DNA of 19,770 nt from DASQGA01 sp035535315 (GTDB lineage Bacteria; Actinomycetota; Thermoleophilia; Gaiellales; Gaiellaceae): contig DATLQD010000195.1 in the NCBI GenBank assembly GCA_035535315.1, positions 1-19,770 on the forward strand, read 5' to 3'. Positions 1-6,506 of this stretch are shown piece by piece (positions within the stretch are counted from its first letter, which is position 1; each line of letters opens with the position of its first letter). The translations under genes and the position numbers were made by a program. Below the pieces are notes generated by a model that was not told the DNA's origin, did no database searches, and saw only the letters and a program-made list of their open reading frames with translations.

Positions 1-581
1 TCGCGGTAGACGTCCCCCCAGGTCACGCCGGGCGCCCACACCAGCTCGAATGCCGACTGCTTGCTCTGGAGAAAGAGCGCAAGCCGCTCGAGCCCGTAGG
101 TGATCTCCGCCGGGATCAGATCGAGCTCGAGGCCGCCCAGCTGCTGGAAGTACGTGAACTGGGTCACCTCCATGCCGTCGATCCAGACCTCCCAGCCGAG
201 CCCCCAGGCGCCGAGGGTCGGCCCTTCCCAGTCGTCCTCGACGAGACGAACGTCGTGCTTCTCCATTTCGATTCCGAGCGCCTGGAGCGAGTCGAAGTAG
301 AGGTCGAGGACGTTCTCGGGCGCCGGCTTCAGAAGGACCTGGTACTGGAAGAACTGCTGGAACCGGTACGGGTTCTCGCCGTAGCGTCCGTCCGAGGGCC
401 GGATCGAGGGCTCGACGTACGCCGTCTTCCACGGCTCGGGCCCGAGGGAGCGAAGGAAGGTCGCCGGATTGAAGGTGCCCGCGCCGACTTCGGTGTGGTA
501 CGGCTGGAGGAGCACGCAGCCCTGGTCGGCCCAGTAGCGCTCCAGAGCCAGGATCGTCTCCTGGTAGGTCGGTACGGTCAC
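1..581 (-). CDS. glyQ: Glycyl-tRNA synthetase alpha subunit, 3' end truncated by window
   Basis: Class II aminoacyl-tRNA synthetase subunit that, with the GlyS beta subunit, charges tRNA-Gly in the cytoplasm. The frame is open from a GTG at 581 to the window edge, giving 193 residues of the roughly 300 usual for GlyQ. Visible family blocks are LLQPYHTEVGAGTFNPATF (24-42), RPSDGRYGENPYRFQQFF (61-78, class II motif 2), DDWEGPTLGAWGLGWEVW (116-133) and TYGLERLALFLQ (161-172, motif 3). The GTG is chosen because the protein then starts just before the usual first helix and because a TAGGAT box lies 8 nt upstream; an AGGA in the same stretch could also serve as a ribosome site. recO lies upstream on the same strand, 38 nt away. 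The missing C-terminus and presumably glyS lie beyond the left edge. The alpha2beta2 enzyme type is unusual for a mainstream actinobacterium. Confidence 0.96.
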   Translation of the reverse strand, partial: MTVPTYQETILALERYWADQGCVLLQPYHTEVGAGTFNPATFLRSLGPEPWKTAYVEPSIRPSDGRYGENPYRFQQFFQYQVLLKPAPENVLDLYFDSLQALGIEMEKHDVRLVEDDWEGPTLGAWGLGWEVWIDGMEVTQFTYFQQLGGLELDLIPAEITYGLERLALFLQSKQSAFELVWAPGVTWGDVYR

Positions 582-589
582 GAGGCGTG

Positions 590-595
590 ATCCTA
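590..595 (-). promoter_or_regulatory. Putative -10 box (TAGGAT) for leaderless glyQ
   Basis: TAGGAT on the minus strand ends 8 nt before the glyQ GTG. The match to TANNNT at this distance repeats before many starts in this window and would put the transcription start at or next to the start codon. No -35 hexamer is recognisable at 17 nt spacing. Confidence 0.5.
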
Positions 596-612
596 AGTGC
601 TTCGTTTTGAAA

Positions 613-628
613 CGGGCTCTTAGGCCCG
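613..628 (-). terminator. Weak hairpin over the recO stop codon
   Basis: A 5-bp stem (CGGGC/GCCCG) with a 6-nt loop spans the recO TAA. Read on the minus strand it is followed by only three T residues and then by CAAAACG. It could be a weak intrinsic terminator separating recO from glyQ, but the stem is short and the T run poor. Confidence 0.25.
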
Positions 629-1366
629 CTGGGCCAGGGTGCGGAGGCGAAAGCCGCCGTGGAACTCGTACGACGACTCGATCACGCGCAGGCACTCGCG
701 CAAGCCGCGTGGGGTCGCCCCGGCTGCTGCCGCCTCGGAGAGTGGCCGCTCGAGCAGGCCCCGCATGCCCTCAAAACCCTCGGCCGAGATCGGGATCGAG
801 CCGGCCTCGCAGGAAGCGCAGACGGCTCCGCCTGCCTGCGGCGAGAAGCCGACGAGGCCCGCCTCCTCTCCGCAAGAGGCACAGCCGGCGAGGTGCGGGA
901 GGTAGCCGGCGAGCCAGAGGAGCTTCAGTTGGAAGGAGAGAACCAGCGGGTCGAGGGACGGCTGGGCGGGAAGTCGCGCCTCGACGGCGTCCAGCAGGTC
1001 GAGAAATCGAGTGAGGGCGTGGAAAGCACGCGCGTTCGCGTCTCCCTCGAGGAAGAGGCGCAGCACCGCCTCGAGGCCGATGTGGCCGACCGCAAGCCGG
1101 TAGCCGTCGGTACGGCTCAGATCATGGGGGCGGATGAGATCGACCCCGGTCACGGTGTGGAGCTCTCCCCTCCCCTCGTGCAGCATCGCCTCGACGTGGC
1201 TGAAAGGCTCGAGTCGGCCCCCGAAGCGGGATTTCGTCTTGCGTGCGCCCTTCGCGATCGCTCCGGCGCGTCCCCGCTCGAGCGTGAAGAGATGGAGCAC
1301 GCGGTCGGCCTCGCCGTAGCGAATCGACCGCAGGACGACGGCCTCGGTCTTCCACGAGCGCGGCAC
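620..1366 (-). CDS. recO: DNA repair protein RecO
   Basis: Recombination mediator of the RecFOR pathway; it helps load RecA on SSB-coated single-stranded DNA. The N-terminal OB-fold signature WKTEAVVLRSIRYGEADRVL is clear, followed by KGARKTKSRFGGRLEPFS and a C-terminal zinc knuckle with CASC pairs about 17 residues apart (CASCGEE...CASC). I choose the GTG at 1366 (248 aa) over a GTG at 1399 (259 aa), because the shorter form starts close to the conserved WKTEAVVLR and has TACACT exactly 7 nt upstream, the same signal seen at other genes here. The longer form has no clear ribosome site. It is divergent from the glutaredoxin gene and upstream of glyQ on the same strand, a recO-glyQ pairing also common in Firmicutes. 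Confidence 0.93.
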   Translation of the reverse strand: MPRSWKTEAVVLRSIRYGEADRVLHLFTLERGRAGAIAKGARKTKSRFGGRLEPFSHVEAMLHEGRGELHTVTGVDLIRPHDLSRTDGYRLAVGHIGLEAVLRLFLEGDANARAFHALTRFLDLLDAVEARLPAQPSLDPLVLSFQLKLLWLAGYLPHLAGCASCGEEAGLVGFSPQAGGAVCASCEAGSIPISAEGFEGMRGLLERPLSEAAAAGATPRGLRECLRVIESSYEFHGGFRLRTLAQRA

Positions 1367-1373
1367 GCTGGCC

Positions 1374-1379
1374 AGTGTA
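1374..1379 (-). promoter_or_regulatory. Putative -10 box (TACACT) for leaderless recO
   Basis: TACACT on the minus strand, 7 nt before the GTG at 1366. It decides the recO start: it lies inside the coding region if the upstream GTG at 1399 is used. Confidence 0.5.
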
Positions 1380-1410
1380 GATGGGAGGTGGGAAGACACC
1401 AGTCCCCGGG

Positions 1411-1416
1411 TACGTT
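1411..1416 (+). promoter_or_regulatory. Possible -10 box (TACGTT) for the glutaredoxin gene
   Basis: TACGTT lies 11 nt before the ATG at 1428, a little farther than the 6-8 nt seen elsewhere in the window. It would give a leader of only a few nucleotides. No convincing Shine-Dalgarno sequence is present. Confidence 0.3.
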
Positions 1417-1427
1417 GAAAACTCAGG

Positions 1428-1679
1428 ATGGCACGGATCGAGATGTATACGACTGCCTGGTGTGGCTACTGCCACCGTGCGAAGACGCTCCTGCGCCAGA
1501 AGGGACTCGCCTACGAGGAAATCCGGGTCGACGACCAGCCCGATTTCCGGGCGCGCCTCCAGGAGCGGACCGGCGGCTGGACGGTTCCCCAGATCGTGAT
1601 CGACGACCGCCCCATCGGCGGCTACACCGAGCTCTCGCAACTCGACCGCACCGGCCTCCTCGACGAGCTCGCCGCTTAG
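1428..1679 (+). CDS. Glutaredoxin (class I, CGYC)
   Basis: Small thiol-disulfide oxidoreductase, 83 residues, complete. The dithiol active site is W11-C12-G13-Y14-C15, the cis-proline loop is T52-V53-P54, and the GGYTEL segment (64-69) corresponds to the glutathione-binding GG-D/E motif of glutaredoxin 3 (GrxC). In actinobacteria such proteins may use mycothiol (mycoredoxin) instead of glutathione; the thiol partner cannot be read from the sequence. The start ATG is immediately followed by the usual beta strand (ARIEMYTT). The gene has its own upstream region, divergent from recO by 61 nt, and is followed 43 nt later by the MFS gene, which seems to have its own promoter. Confidence 0.92.
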   Translation: MARIEMYTTAWCGYCHRAKTLLRQKGLAYEEIRVDDQPDFRARLQERTGGWTVPQIVIDDRPIGGYTELSQLDRTGLLDELAA

Positions 1680-1708
1680 CCTCTAGCTCCCGCCCGACGC
1701 CCGGCCGG

Positions 1709-1714
1709 TAGGCT
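1709..1714 (+). promoter_or_regulatory. Putative -10 box (TAGGCT) for the MFS gene
   Basis: TAGGCT ends 8 nt before the GTG at 1723. The same hexamer occurs before mutM and tlyA. It suggests the transporter has its own leaderless transcript despite following the glutaredoxin gene. Confidence 0.5.
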
Positions 1715-1722
1715 CGCGCGCC

Positions 1723-3024
1723 GTGGCGGACGACCAGCTTCCCCAGGACGAGCTGCCGCCGAGCGCCGACCGGCCCGGCTTGCGCAGCCGCTTCGCGCGC
1801 GTCGCGGTCGACACGCGCCCGTTGCGCGAGTCCAGGAACTTCCGCCTGCTCTGGACGGGTCAGGCGGTCTCCTTCCTCGGCAGCGAGATCACACTGGTCG
1901 CGATCCCGTTCCAGGTCTACGAGCTCACGGGCTCCACGCTCGCCGTCGGCCTCATCAGCCTGTTCGAGCTCGTTCCGCTCCTCGCGTTTGCGCTGGTCGG
2001 AGGCGCAATCGCAGACGCAACGGACAGGCGCCGCCTCATCCTCCTCACCGAGATCGGCTTCATGGCGGTCACGGGTGGCCTCGTGGTCAACGCGCTTCTG
2101 CCCGAGCCACGCGTCTGGATCCTCTACCTCCTCGCGGCGCTGAGCGTCGCCTGCTGGAGCCTCGGCGCGCCCGCCATGCGGTCGCTCGTCCCTCTGCTCG
2201 TCAAGGAGGAGCAGATTCCGGCGGCGATGGCGCTCGAGGGGATCTACGGCAACCTCGGCGCTGTTGCGGGGCCGGCCCTCGGCGGCATCCTGATCGCGAC
2301 GATCGGCCTTCCGCTCACCTACGGGCTCGACGTCTTGACGTTCGCGGCCTCGCTCGCGACCGTGTGGGCGCTGCCGAGCTTCCCGCCCGTTCCGGACGCC
2401 GACCGGGCCGGCGTCAGGTCGATGCTGGAAGGGCTTCGCTTCGTACGCAACCGGAAGATTCTCCTCGCGATCTTCCTCGTCGACACGAACGCGATGATCT
2501 TCGGGATGCCGAGCGCGCTCTTCCCGGCGGTCGCCGACCGCCAGTTCGACGCGGGAGCCGAGGTGGTCGGGTTCCTGTACGCGGCTCCCTACGCGGGCGC
2601 GCTGGTCGCCTCGCTGCTGTCGGGCTGGATGGGGCAGATTCACCGCCAGGGTGTTGCCGTGGCGATTGCGGCGGCGTGCTGGGGGCTGGCGCTGATCGGT
2701 TTCGGCCTGGCCTCCGCGCTCTGGCTGGCGCTCTTCATGCTCGCGCTCGCGGGGGCCGCGGACATGGTGAGCGCCATCTTCCGAAGCACGATCGTCTTTG
2801 CATCGACGCCTGAGGGGATGCGGGGCCGGATCCTCGGCATCGAGCTCGTGCAGGTGGCCGGCGCGCCGACGCTCGGGAACCTCGAGGCGGGCGTGGTCGC
2901 GGCCCTCACGAGCATCCGCACCTCGATCGTCTCCGGCGGGATTCTCTGTATCGCCGGAACCGCCGTCGCGTGCCTGGCCATCCCGCAGCTTCTTCGGTAC
3001 GACTCGCGCGAGCCGGAGCGCTGA
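1723..3024 (+). CDS. MFS transporter, EntS-like (MFS_3) exporter family
   Basis: Complete 433-residue major facilitator superfamily transporter in the cytoplasmic membrane. About 35 hydrophilic residues precede SRNFRLLWTGQAVSFLGSEI, the typical opening of the MFS_3 (PF05977, EntS/DHA3-like) proteins. The loop between helices 2 and 3 has GGAIADATDRRRLIL, a form of the GxLaDrxdRr motif, and about 12 hydrophobic segments follow. FRSTIVFASTPEGMRGRILGIE is the conserved cytoplasmic loop of the C-terminal half. Relatives export siderophores, macrolides or other small molecules; the substrate cannot be predicted here. Its TGA is separated from the mutM stop on the other strand by one base. No biosynthetic or resistance gene lies beside it to hint at a substrate. 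Confidence 0.88.
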   Translation: MADDQLPQDELPPSADRPGLRSRFARVAVDTRPLRESRNFRLLWTGQAVSFLGSEITLVAIPFQVYELTGSTLAVGLISLFELVPLLAFALVGGAIADATDRRRLILLTEIGFMAVTGGLVVNALLPEPRVWILYLLAALSVACWSLGAPAMRSLVPLLVKEEQIPAAMALEGIYGNLGAVAGPALGGILIATIGLPLTYGLDVLTFAASLATVWALPSFPPVPDADRAGVRSMLEGLRFVRNRKILLAIFLVDTNAMIFGMPSALFPAVADRQFDAGAEVVGFLYAAPYAGALVASLLSGWMGQIHRQGVAVAIAAACWGLALIGFGLASALWLALFMLALAGAADMVSAIFRSTIVFASTPEGMRGRILGIELVQVAGAPTLGNLEAGVVAALTSIRTSIVSGGILCIAGTAVACLAIPQLLRYDSREPER

Positions 3025-3025
3025 C

Positions 3026-3847
3026 TCAGAGCGCCTGGCAGACGCCGCAGAACCACGTCCCGCGTCCGCCGACACGAATCTTCTCGATCGGGGCTCCGCA
3101 CCGATCGCACGGCTTGCCGACACGTCCGTAGACCTTGAACTCGTGCTGCATCCGGCCCTTGCGTCCCCGGGAGTCGCGGTAGTCGGAAAGCGTCGCCCCC
3201 TGGCGCTCGATGCCGCGGCGAAGGGCCTTGCGGACCGCTCCCCGCAGATTGGACACCTCCTCGCGCGTGAGCTCGCCGGCGGGCCGAAGCGGATGGATCC
3301 CTGCGAACCAGAGCGCCTCGTCCGCGTAGATGTTCCCCACCCCCGCGACCGAGCGTTGGTCGAGGAGCGCGGACTTGATGGGGGCGCGGCGGCCGGCGAG
3401 CCCCTTCCCGAAGACGGCTGTGGTGAACGCTCGCTCAAGCGGCTCGCCGCCGATTCTGGCACCGAGGTACTCCTCGAGCTCCCCCGGCTCGAGCAGGAGC
3501 CACGTCCCGAACCGGCGCACGTCGCGGTAGGAGACGTCCGAGCCGTCGTCCAGCGTGACGAGCGCCCGCCGGTGCCGCTCCCCGTTTGCATGGGCAGGGT
3601 GTTGGAAGCCCCCCGTCATGCGGAGGTGGACGACGAGGTGGCGGCCGCTCTCGAACTCGAAGATCAGGTACTTACCCCGCCGGCGAAGATCCCGGACGAC
3701 CTCGCCTTCGAGTGCTGACGCGACCAGCTCCGGCGGCTCGGGCCGCGTCAGCCGCGGATCGTCGATGGACACCGACTCGAAGCGGCGACCGACGAGCCGG
3801 GGTGCCAGCCGGGATCGGATCGTCTCGACTTCGGGAAGCTCGGGCAC
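3026..3847 (-). CDS. mutM: Formamidopyrimidine-DNA glycosylase (Fpg/MutM)
   Basis: Base-excision repair glycosylase/AP lyase that removes 8-oxoguanine and formamidopyrimidines. It is complete with 273 residues, the usual size. After removal of the initiator the mature N-terminus is PELPEVE, with the catalytic proline and Glu3; K59 in RRGKYL is the conserved lysine. The C-terminal zinc finger has C247, C250, C267 and C270, and GGRGTWFC carries the DNA-contacting arginine. The frame is open another 130 codons upstream, but that stretch is a low-complexity Arg/Gly/Ser shadow of the pdp gene. The GTG at 3847 is fixed by PELPEVE. It follows pdp by 29 nt but has its own TAGGCT box 7 nt upstream. 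Confidence 0.96.
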   Translation of the reverse strand: MPELPEVETIRSRLAPRLVGRRFESVSIDDPRLTRPEPPELVASALEGEVVRDLRRRGKYLIFEFESGRHLVVHLRMTGGFQHPAHANGERHRRALVTLDDGSDVSYRDVRRFGTWLLLEPGELEEYLGARIGGEPLERAFTTAVFGKGLAGRRAPIKSALLDQRSVAGVGNIYADEALWFAGIHPLRPAGELTREEVSNLRGAVRKALRRGIERQGATLSDYRDSRGRKGRMQHEFKVYGRVGKPCDRCGAPIEKIRVGGRGTWFCGVCQAL

Positions 3848-3854
3848 GGCTTTC

Positions 3855-3860
3855 AGCCTA
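3855..3860 (-). promoter_or_regulatory. Putative -10 box (TAGGCT) for leaderless mutM
   Basis: TAGGCT on the minus strand, 7 nt before the GTG of mutM, in the 29-nt gap after pdp. As the start codon is certain (PELPEVE), this is one of the cleanest cases of the pattern. Confidence 0.55.
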
Positions 3861-3876
3861 GCCTTGAAAAGCGGCC

Positions 3877-5169
3877 CTAGCGCAGCACTTCGAGCACGAT
3901 CGGCACGTGAGGAGGCGCACTGTCCGCAACCCGATAGCAGGCCGCCACTTCTTCGACCGCTGCGGCTGCGCCGCCCTCGTCCGCGGCATGGACTTCCGCA
4001 AGAGATTCGCCCTTTTCGATCCTGTCCCCGCGCTTCGCGCGGCAAACGACACCGACCCGGTGATCGATGACGTCGTCCTTCGCCGCACGACCCGCGCCGA
4101 GGTGGAGAGCCGCGACGCCGACGGCCATCGCCGCGACCCGCTCGACGTAGCCGCTGCCCGGTGCGGGCACAGGCCGGACGACCGGTGCGACCGGAAGCGC
4201 CTCGATGTTCGGGTCGCCACCCTGGGCACGGATCCACGTTTCATAGCGCTCGAGCGCGGCGCCCGAGGAGACCGCCTTCTCGGCCCGCCGGCGACCTTCC
4301 TCCACGTCGACTTCAAGGTCGGAAAGCGCCAGAAGGTGGCTGCAGGCCCCGAGCGTGAGCTCGGCCAGGTCGGGCGGCCCCTCGCCGCGGAGCGTCTCGA
4401 CAGCCTCGCGGATCTCCAGGGAGTTCCCGACCGCGTGGCCGAGGGGCTGATCCATGTCCGTCAGCTCGCAGACCATCTCGCGTCCCGCCTGCCGGCCAAG
4501 CTCGATCATCGCCTGCGCGAGCTCGCGCGCACGATCGAGGCTCTTCATAAAGGCTCCGTCCCCGACCTTCACGTCGAGGACGATCGCATCGGCGCCGGCA
4601 GCGATCTTCTTCGACATAATGCTGGACGCGATCAGCGGGATCGAATCCACGGTCGCAGTCACGTCGCGGAGCGCGTACAGGCGCTTGTCGGCCGGGACGA
4701 GATCGGCCGTCTGGCCGATGATCGCAAGCCCGATCTCCCGAACTTGCCGGAGAAACGCGTCCTGCTCGAGCTCGACCACGAGGCCCGGAATCGACTCGAG
4801 CTTGTCGAGTGTCCCGCCGGTGTGCCCCAGGCCCCTGCCGCTCATCTTCGCGAAGGGGACGCCGCAGGCCGCCACGATCGGCCCAATCACGATCGAGGCC
4901 TTGTCGCCGACCCCGCCGGTCGAGTGCTTGTCGACAACGCGGCGACCCAGCGAGCTGAGATCGATCGTGTCTCCGCTCGCCACCATCGCGTCGGTCAGTG
5001 CATGGGTCTCGACCTCGTCCAGGCCCCTGAAGAACACCGCCATCAGGAACGCGGACATCTGATAGTCGGGTACCTCGTCCCGCACGTAGGCGAGCACGAG
5101 CTCGCGGACTTCCCCCGGCGCCAGCACGTCCCCGTCGCGCTTGCGCTCGATCAGCTCGACCGCGCGCAT
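3877..5169 (-). CDS. pdp: Pyrimidine-nucleoside phosphorylase / thymidine phosphorylase
   Basis: Phosphorolysis of thymidine, and probably uridine and deoxyuridine, to base plus (deoxy)ribose-1-phosphate; nucleoside salvage in the cytoplasm. Complete, 430 residues. The phosphate site is VDKHSTGGVGDK (79-90) and the family signature is SGRGLGHTGGTLDKLESIPG (110-129). The C-terminal PYNP domain includes GSGYVERVAAMAVG and the AKRGDRIEKGESLAEVHA lipoyl-like segment. Lys108 in FAKMSGRG is, as I recall, the residue typical of broad-specificity pyrimidine-nucleoside phosphorylases, in contrast to thymidine-specific DeoA, hence the symbol pdp. The start is 10 nt after the deoB stop, with no clear ribosome site, so it is probably co-transcribed and coupled to deoB, whose enzyme uses its sugar-phosphate product. 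Confidence 0.94.
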   Translation of the reverse strand: MRAVELIERKRDGDVLAPGEVRELVLAYVRDEVPDYQMSAFLMAVFFRGLDEVETHALTDAMVASGDTIDLSSLGRRVVDKHSTGGVGDKASIVIGPIVAACGVPFAKMSGRGLGHTGGTLDKLESIPGLVVELEQDAFLRQVREIGLAIIGQTADLVPADKRLYALRDVTATVDSIPLIASSIMSKKIAAGADAIVLDVKVGDGAFMKSLDRARELAQAMIELGRQAGREMVCELTDMDQPLGHAVGNSLEIREAVETLRGEGPPDLAELTLGACSHLLALSDLEVDVEEGRRRAEKAVSSGAALERYETWIRAQGGDPNIEALPVAPVVRPVPAPGSGYVERVAAMAVGVAALHLGAGRAAKDDVIDHRVGVVCRAKRGDRIEKGESLAEVHAADEGGAAAAVEEVAACYRVADSAPPHVPIVLEVLR

Positions 5170-5179
5170 CAGGGAGCGG

Positions 5180-6346
5180 TCACGGCTCGACGATCGGAGT
5201 GCCCGGAATGCCGCGGGGAGGGGCCTTGCCCCCGAACCACGCGTTCACTGTCGCGCCCACGTCCGCAAACTCGCCGTGGTGCACCCGGCCAGCGGCGTTC
5301 TTCCCTTCCACATAGGCCACGAGCATCGCGTGCTCGCGTGAATGGTCGGTGGAGGGTGTCGTCGGGTCGCATCCGTGATCGGACGTGATCACGAGGAGGT
5401 CGCCGGGCCGGAGCGCATCGAGCAGGTCTTCCAGGCGACGGTCGAAGTCCTGCAGGCAGCGGTGGAAGTTGACCGGGTCGTTCCGGTGCCCCCAGAGCAT
5501 GTCCGTCTCCACGAGGTTCGTGAAGATGATCCCGTCGTCGATGCCGCGGAGAAGCTCCTCCGTGACCTTGATCCCCTCTCCGTTCGACTTCGTCGGGTTC
5601 GACTCGTCGATGTCGACCCCCGCGAAGATGTCGTGGATCTTTCCGACTCCGTGCACGGTCGCGCCGGCGTCGCGGGCCAGGGTCAGGTAGTTCGGCTGCT
5701 TGGGCTTGAGCGACCAGTCGTGGCGATTCGGCGTCCGCACATAGTTGCCCGGCTCTCCTGTGAACGGACGCGCGATCACGCGCCCGACCGCGTGCGGGCC
5801 CGTGAGGATCTCGCGAGCTACTCCGCAAGCCTCGTAGAGCTCTTCGAGTGGAATCGTCTCCTCGTGCGCAGCGACCTGGAAGACCGAGTCTGCCGACGTG
5901 TAGACGATCCACTTGCCGGTCTTCTGGTGCTCCTCGCCGAGCTCCTGGATGATCTCGGTCCCGGACGCCGGCTTGTTTCCGAGGACACCCCGCCCCGTTC
6001 GGTGCGCGAACTCCTCGATGATGGACGAGGGAAAGCCGTGCGGATACGTCGGCATTGCCACCGGGGTGACGATTCCCATGAGCTCCCAGTGGCCAGTGGT
6101 CGTGTCCTTGCCCTTCGACCGCTCCACGAGGCGGCCGGCGACCGCCGGGGCGCCCGGCTGAGGCGGGCAGCCCTCGAGCTCTTCGACGTTGCCGAGCCCG
6201 AGCGCCTCGAGATTCGGAAGATCGAGTCCGCCCACCGCACGCGCAACGTTCCCGAGGGTGTCCGAGCCCTCGTCCCCATAGTCCCCGGCGTCGGGCAGCG
6301 CTCCCGCGCCGACCGCATCGAGCACGATCACGCACGCCCGCGGCAT
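5180..6346 (-). CDS. deoB: Phosphopentomutase
   Basis: Alkaline-phosphatase-superfamily metalloenzyme that interconverts (deoxy)ribose-1-phosphate and (deoxy)ribose-5-phosphate, using two Mn ions. Complete, 388 residues. The metal-binding N-terminus is VIVLDAVGAGALPDAGDYGD (Asp10). The phosphorylated threonine lies in KDTTTGHWEL (80-89). Later metal ligands are in SDHGCDPTTPSTDHSREH near the C-terminus. It is first in a deoB-pdp pair that together feed nucleoside sugars into the pentose phosphate pathway. The ATG at 6346 gives the canonical start; there is no Shine-Dalgarno sequence but TAGAAT lies 6 nt upstream. It diverges from a 46-aa membrane ORF with only 19 bp between the start codons. 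Confidence 0.97.
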   Translation of the reverse strand: MPRACVIVLDAVGAGALPDAGDYGDEGSDTLGNVARAVGGLDLPNLEALGLGNVEELEGCPPQPGAPAVAGRLVERSKGKDTTTGHWELMGIVTPVAMPTYPHGFPSSIIEEFAHRTGRGVLGNKPASGTEIIQELGEEHQKTGKWIVYTSADSVFQVAAHEETIPLEELYEACGVAREILTGPHAVGRVIARPFTGEPGNYVRTPNRHDWSLKPKQPNYLTLARDAGATVHGVGKIHDIFAGVDIDESNPTKSNGEGIKVTEELLRGIDDGIIFTNLVETDMLWGHRNDPVNFHRCLQDFDRRLEDLLDALRPGDLLVITSDHGCDPTTPSTDHSREHAMLVAYVEGKNAAGRVHHGEFADVGATVNAWFGGKAPPRGIPGTPIVEP

Positions 6347-6351
6347 GCGGC

Positions 6352-6357
6352 TATTCT
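6352..6357 (+). promoter_or_regulatory. Putative -10 box (TATTCT) for the small membrane ORF
   Basis: TATTCT lies 8 nt before the ATG at 6366. It overlaps, on the other strand, the TAGAAT box of deoB in a 19-bp divergent spacer. Confidence 0.45.
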
Positions 6358-6358
6358 A
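6353..6358 (-). promoter_or_regulatory. Putative -10 box (TAGAAT) for leaderless deoB
   Basis: TAGAAT on the minus strand, 6 nt before the deoB ATG. It is the best match to the TATAAT consensus among the boxes in this window. Confidence 0.55.
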
Positions 6359-6365
6359 GGGCCGG

Positions 6366-6506
6366 ATGGACATCGTCCTTGGCATGCTCGGGATCCTCGT
6401 GTGGGTCGTCGTCGTAATCGCGCTCGCGATGGCGGTCACCTGGGCGACGGTGAAGCTCTTCCCGGAACGCAAGTCCGAGGACGCTTCGCTTCCCAAGTCC
6501 TCCTAG
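6366..6506 (+). CDS. 46-aa single-helix membrane protein, function unknown
   Basis: I do not recognise a family. The ORF has 46 residues: a hydrophobic segment at about 3-24 (IVLGMLGILVWVVVVIALAM) and then a hydrophilic tail with a cluster of charges (FPERKSED), so probably N-out/C-in or a small membrane anchor. By my count 41 of 46 codons end in G or C, like neighbouring genes. It fills the gap between deoB and ald exactly. Its ATG is 19 nt from the deoB ATG and 8 nt after TATTCT, and its TAG overlaps the ald TAG within a shared CTAG. Small membrane proteins are often missed in annotation. The exact fit and codon bias favour a real gene, but no homology could be tested. Confidence 0.6.
   Translation: MDIVLGMLGILVWVVVVIALAMAVTWATVKLFPERKSEDASLPKSS

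Noticed and set aside
1423..3591. 722-residue open frame on the minus strand
   Set aside because: It lies opposite the MFS gene and mutM, is dominated by Arg/Glu/Gly/Ala, has no fold signature, and is a typical shadow frame of GC-rich DNA.
3848..4237. 130-codon N-terminal extension of mutM
   Set aside because: The mature enzyme must begin with PELPEVE, as Pro2 is catalytic; the extension is Arg/Gly-rich and overlaps pdp in another frame.
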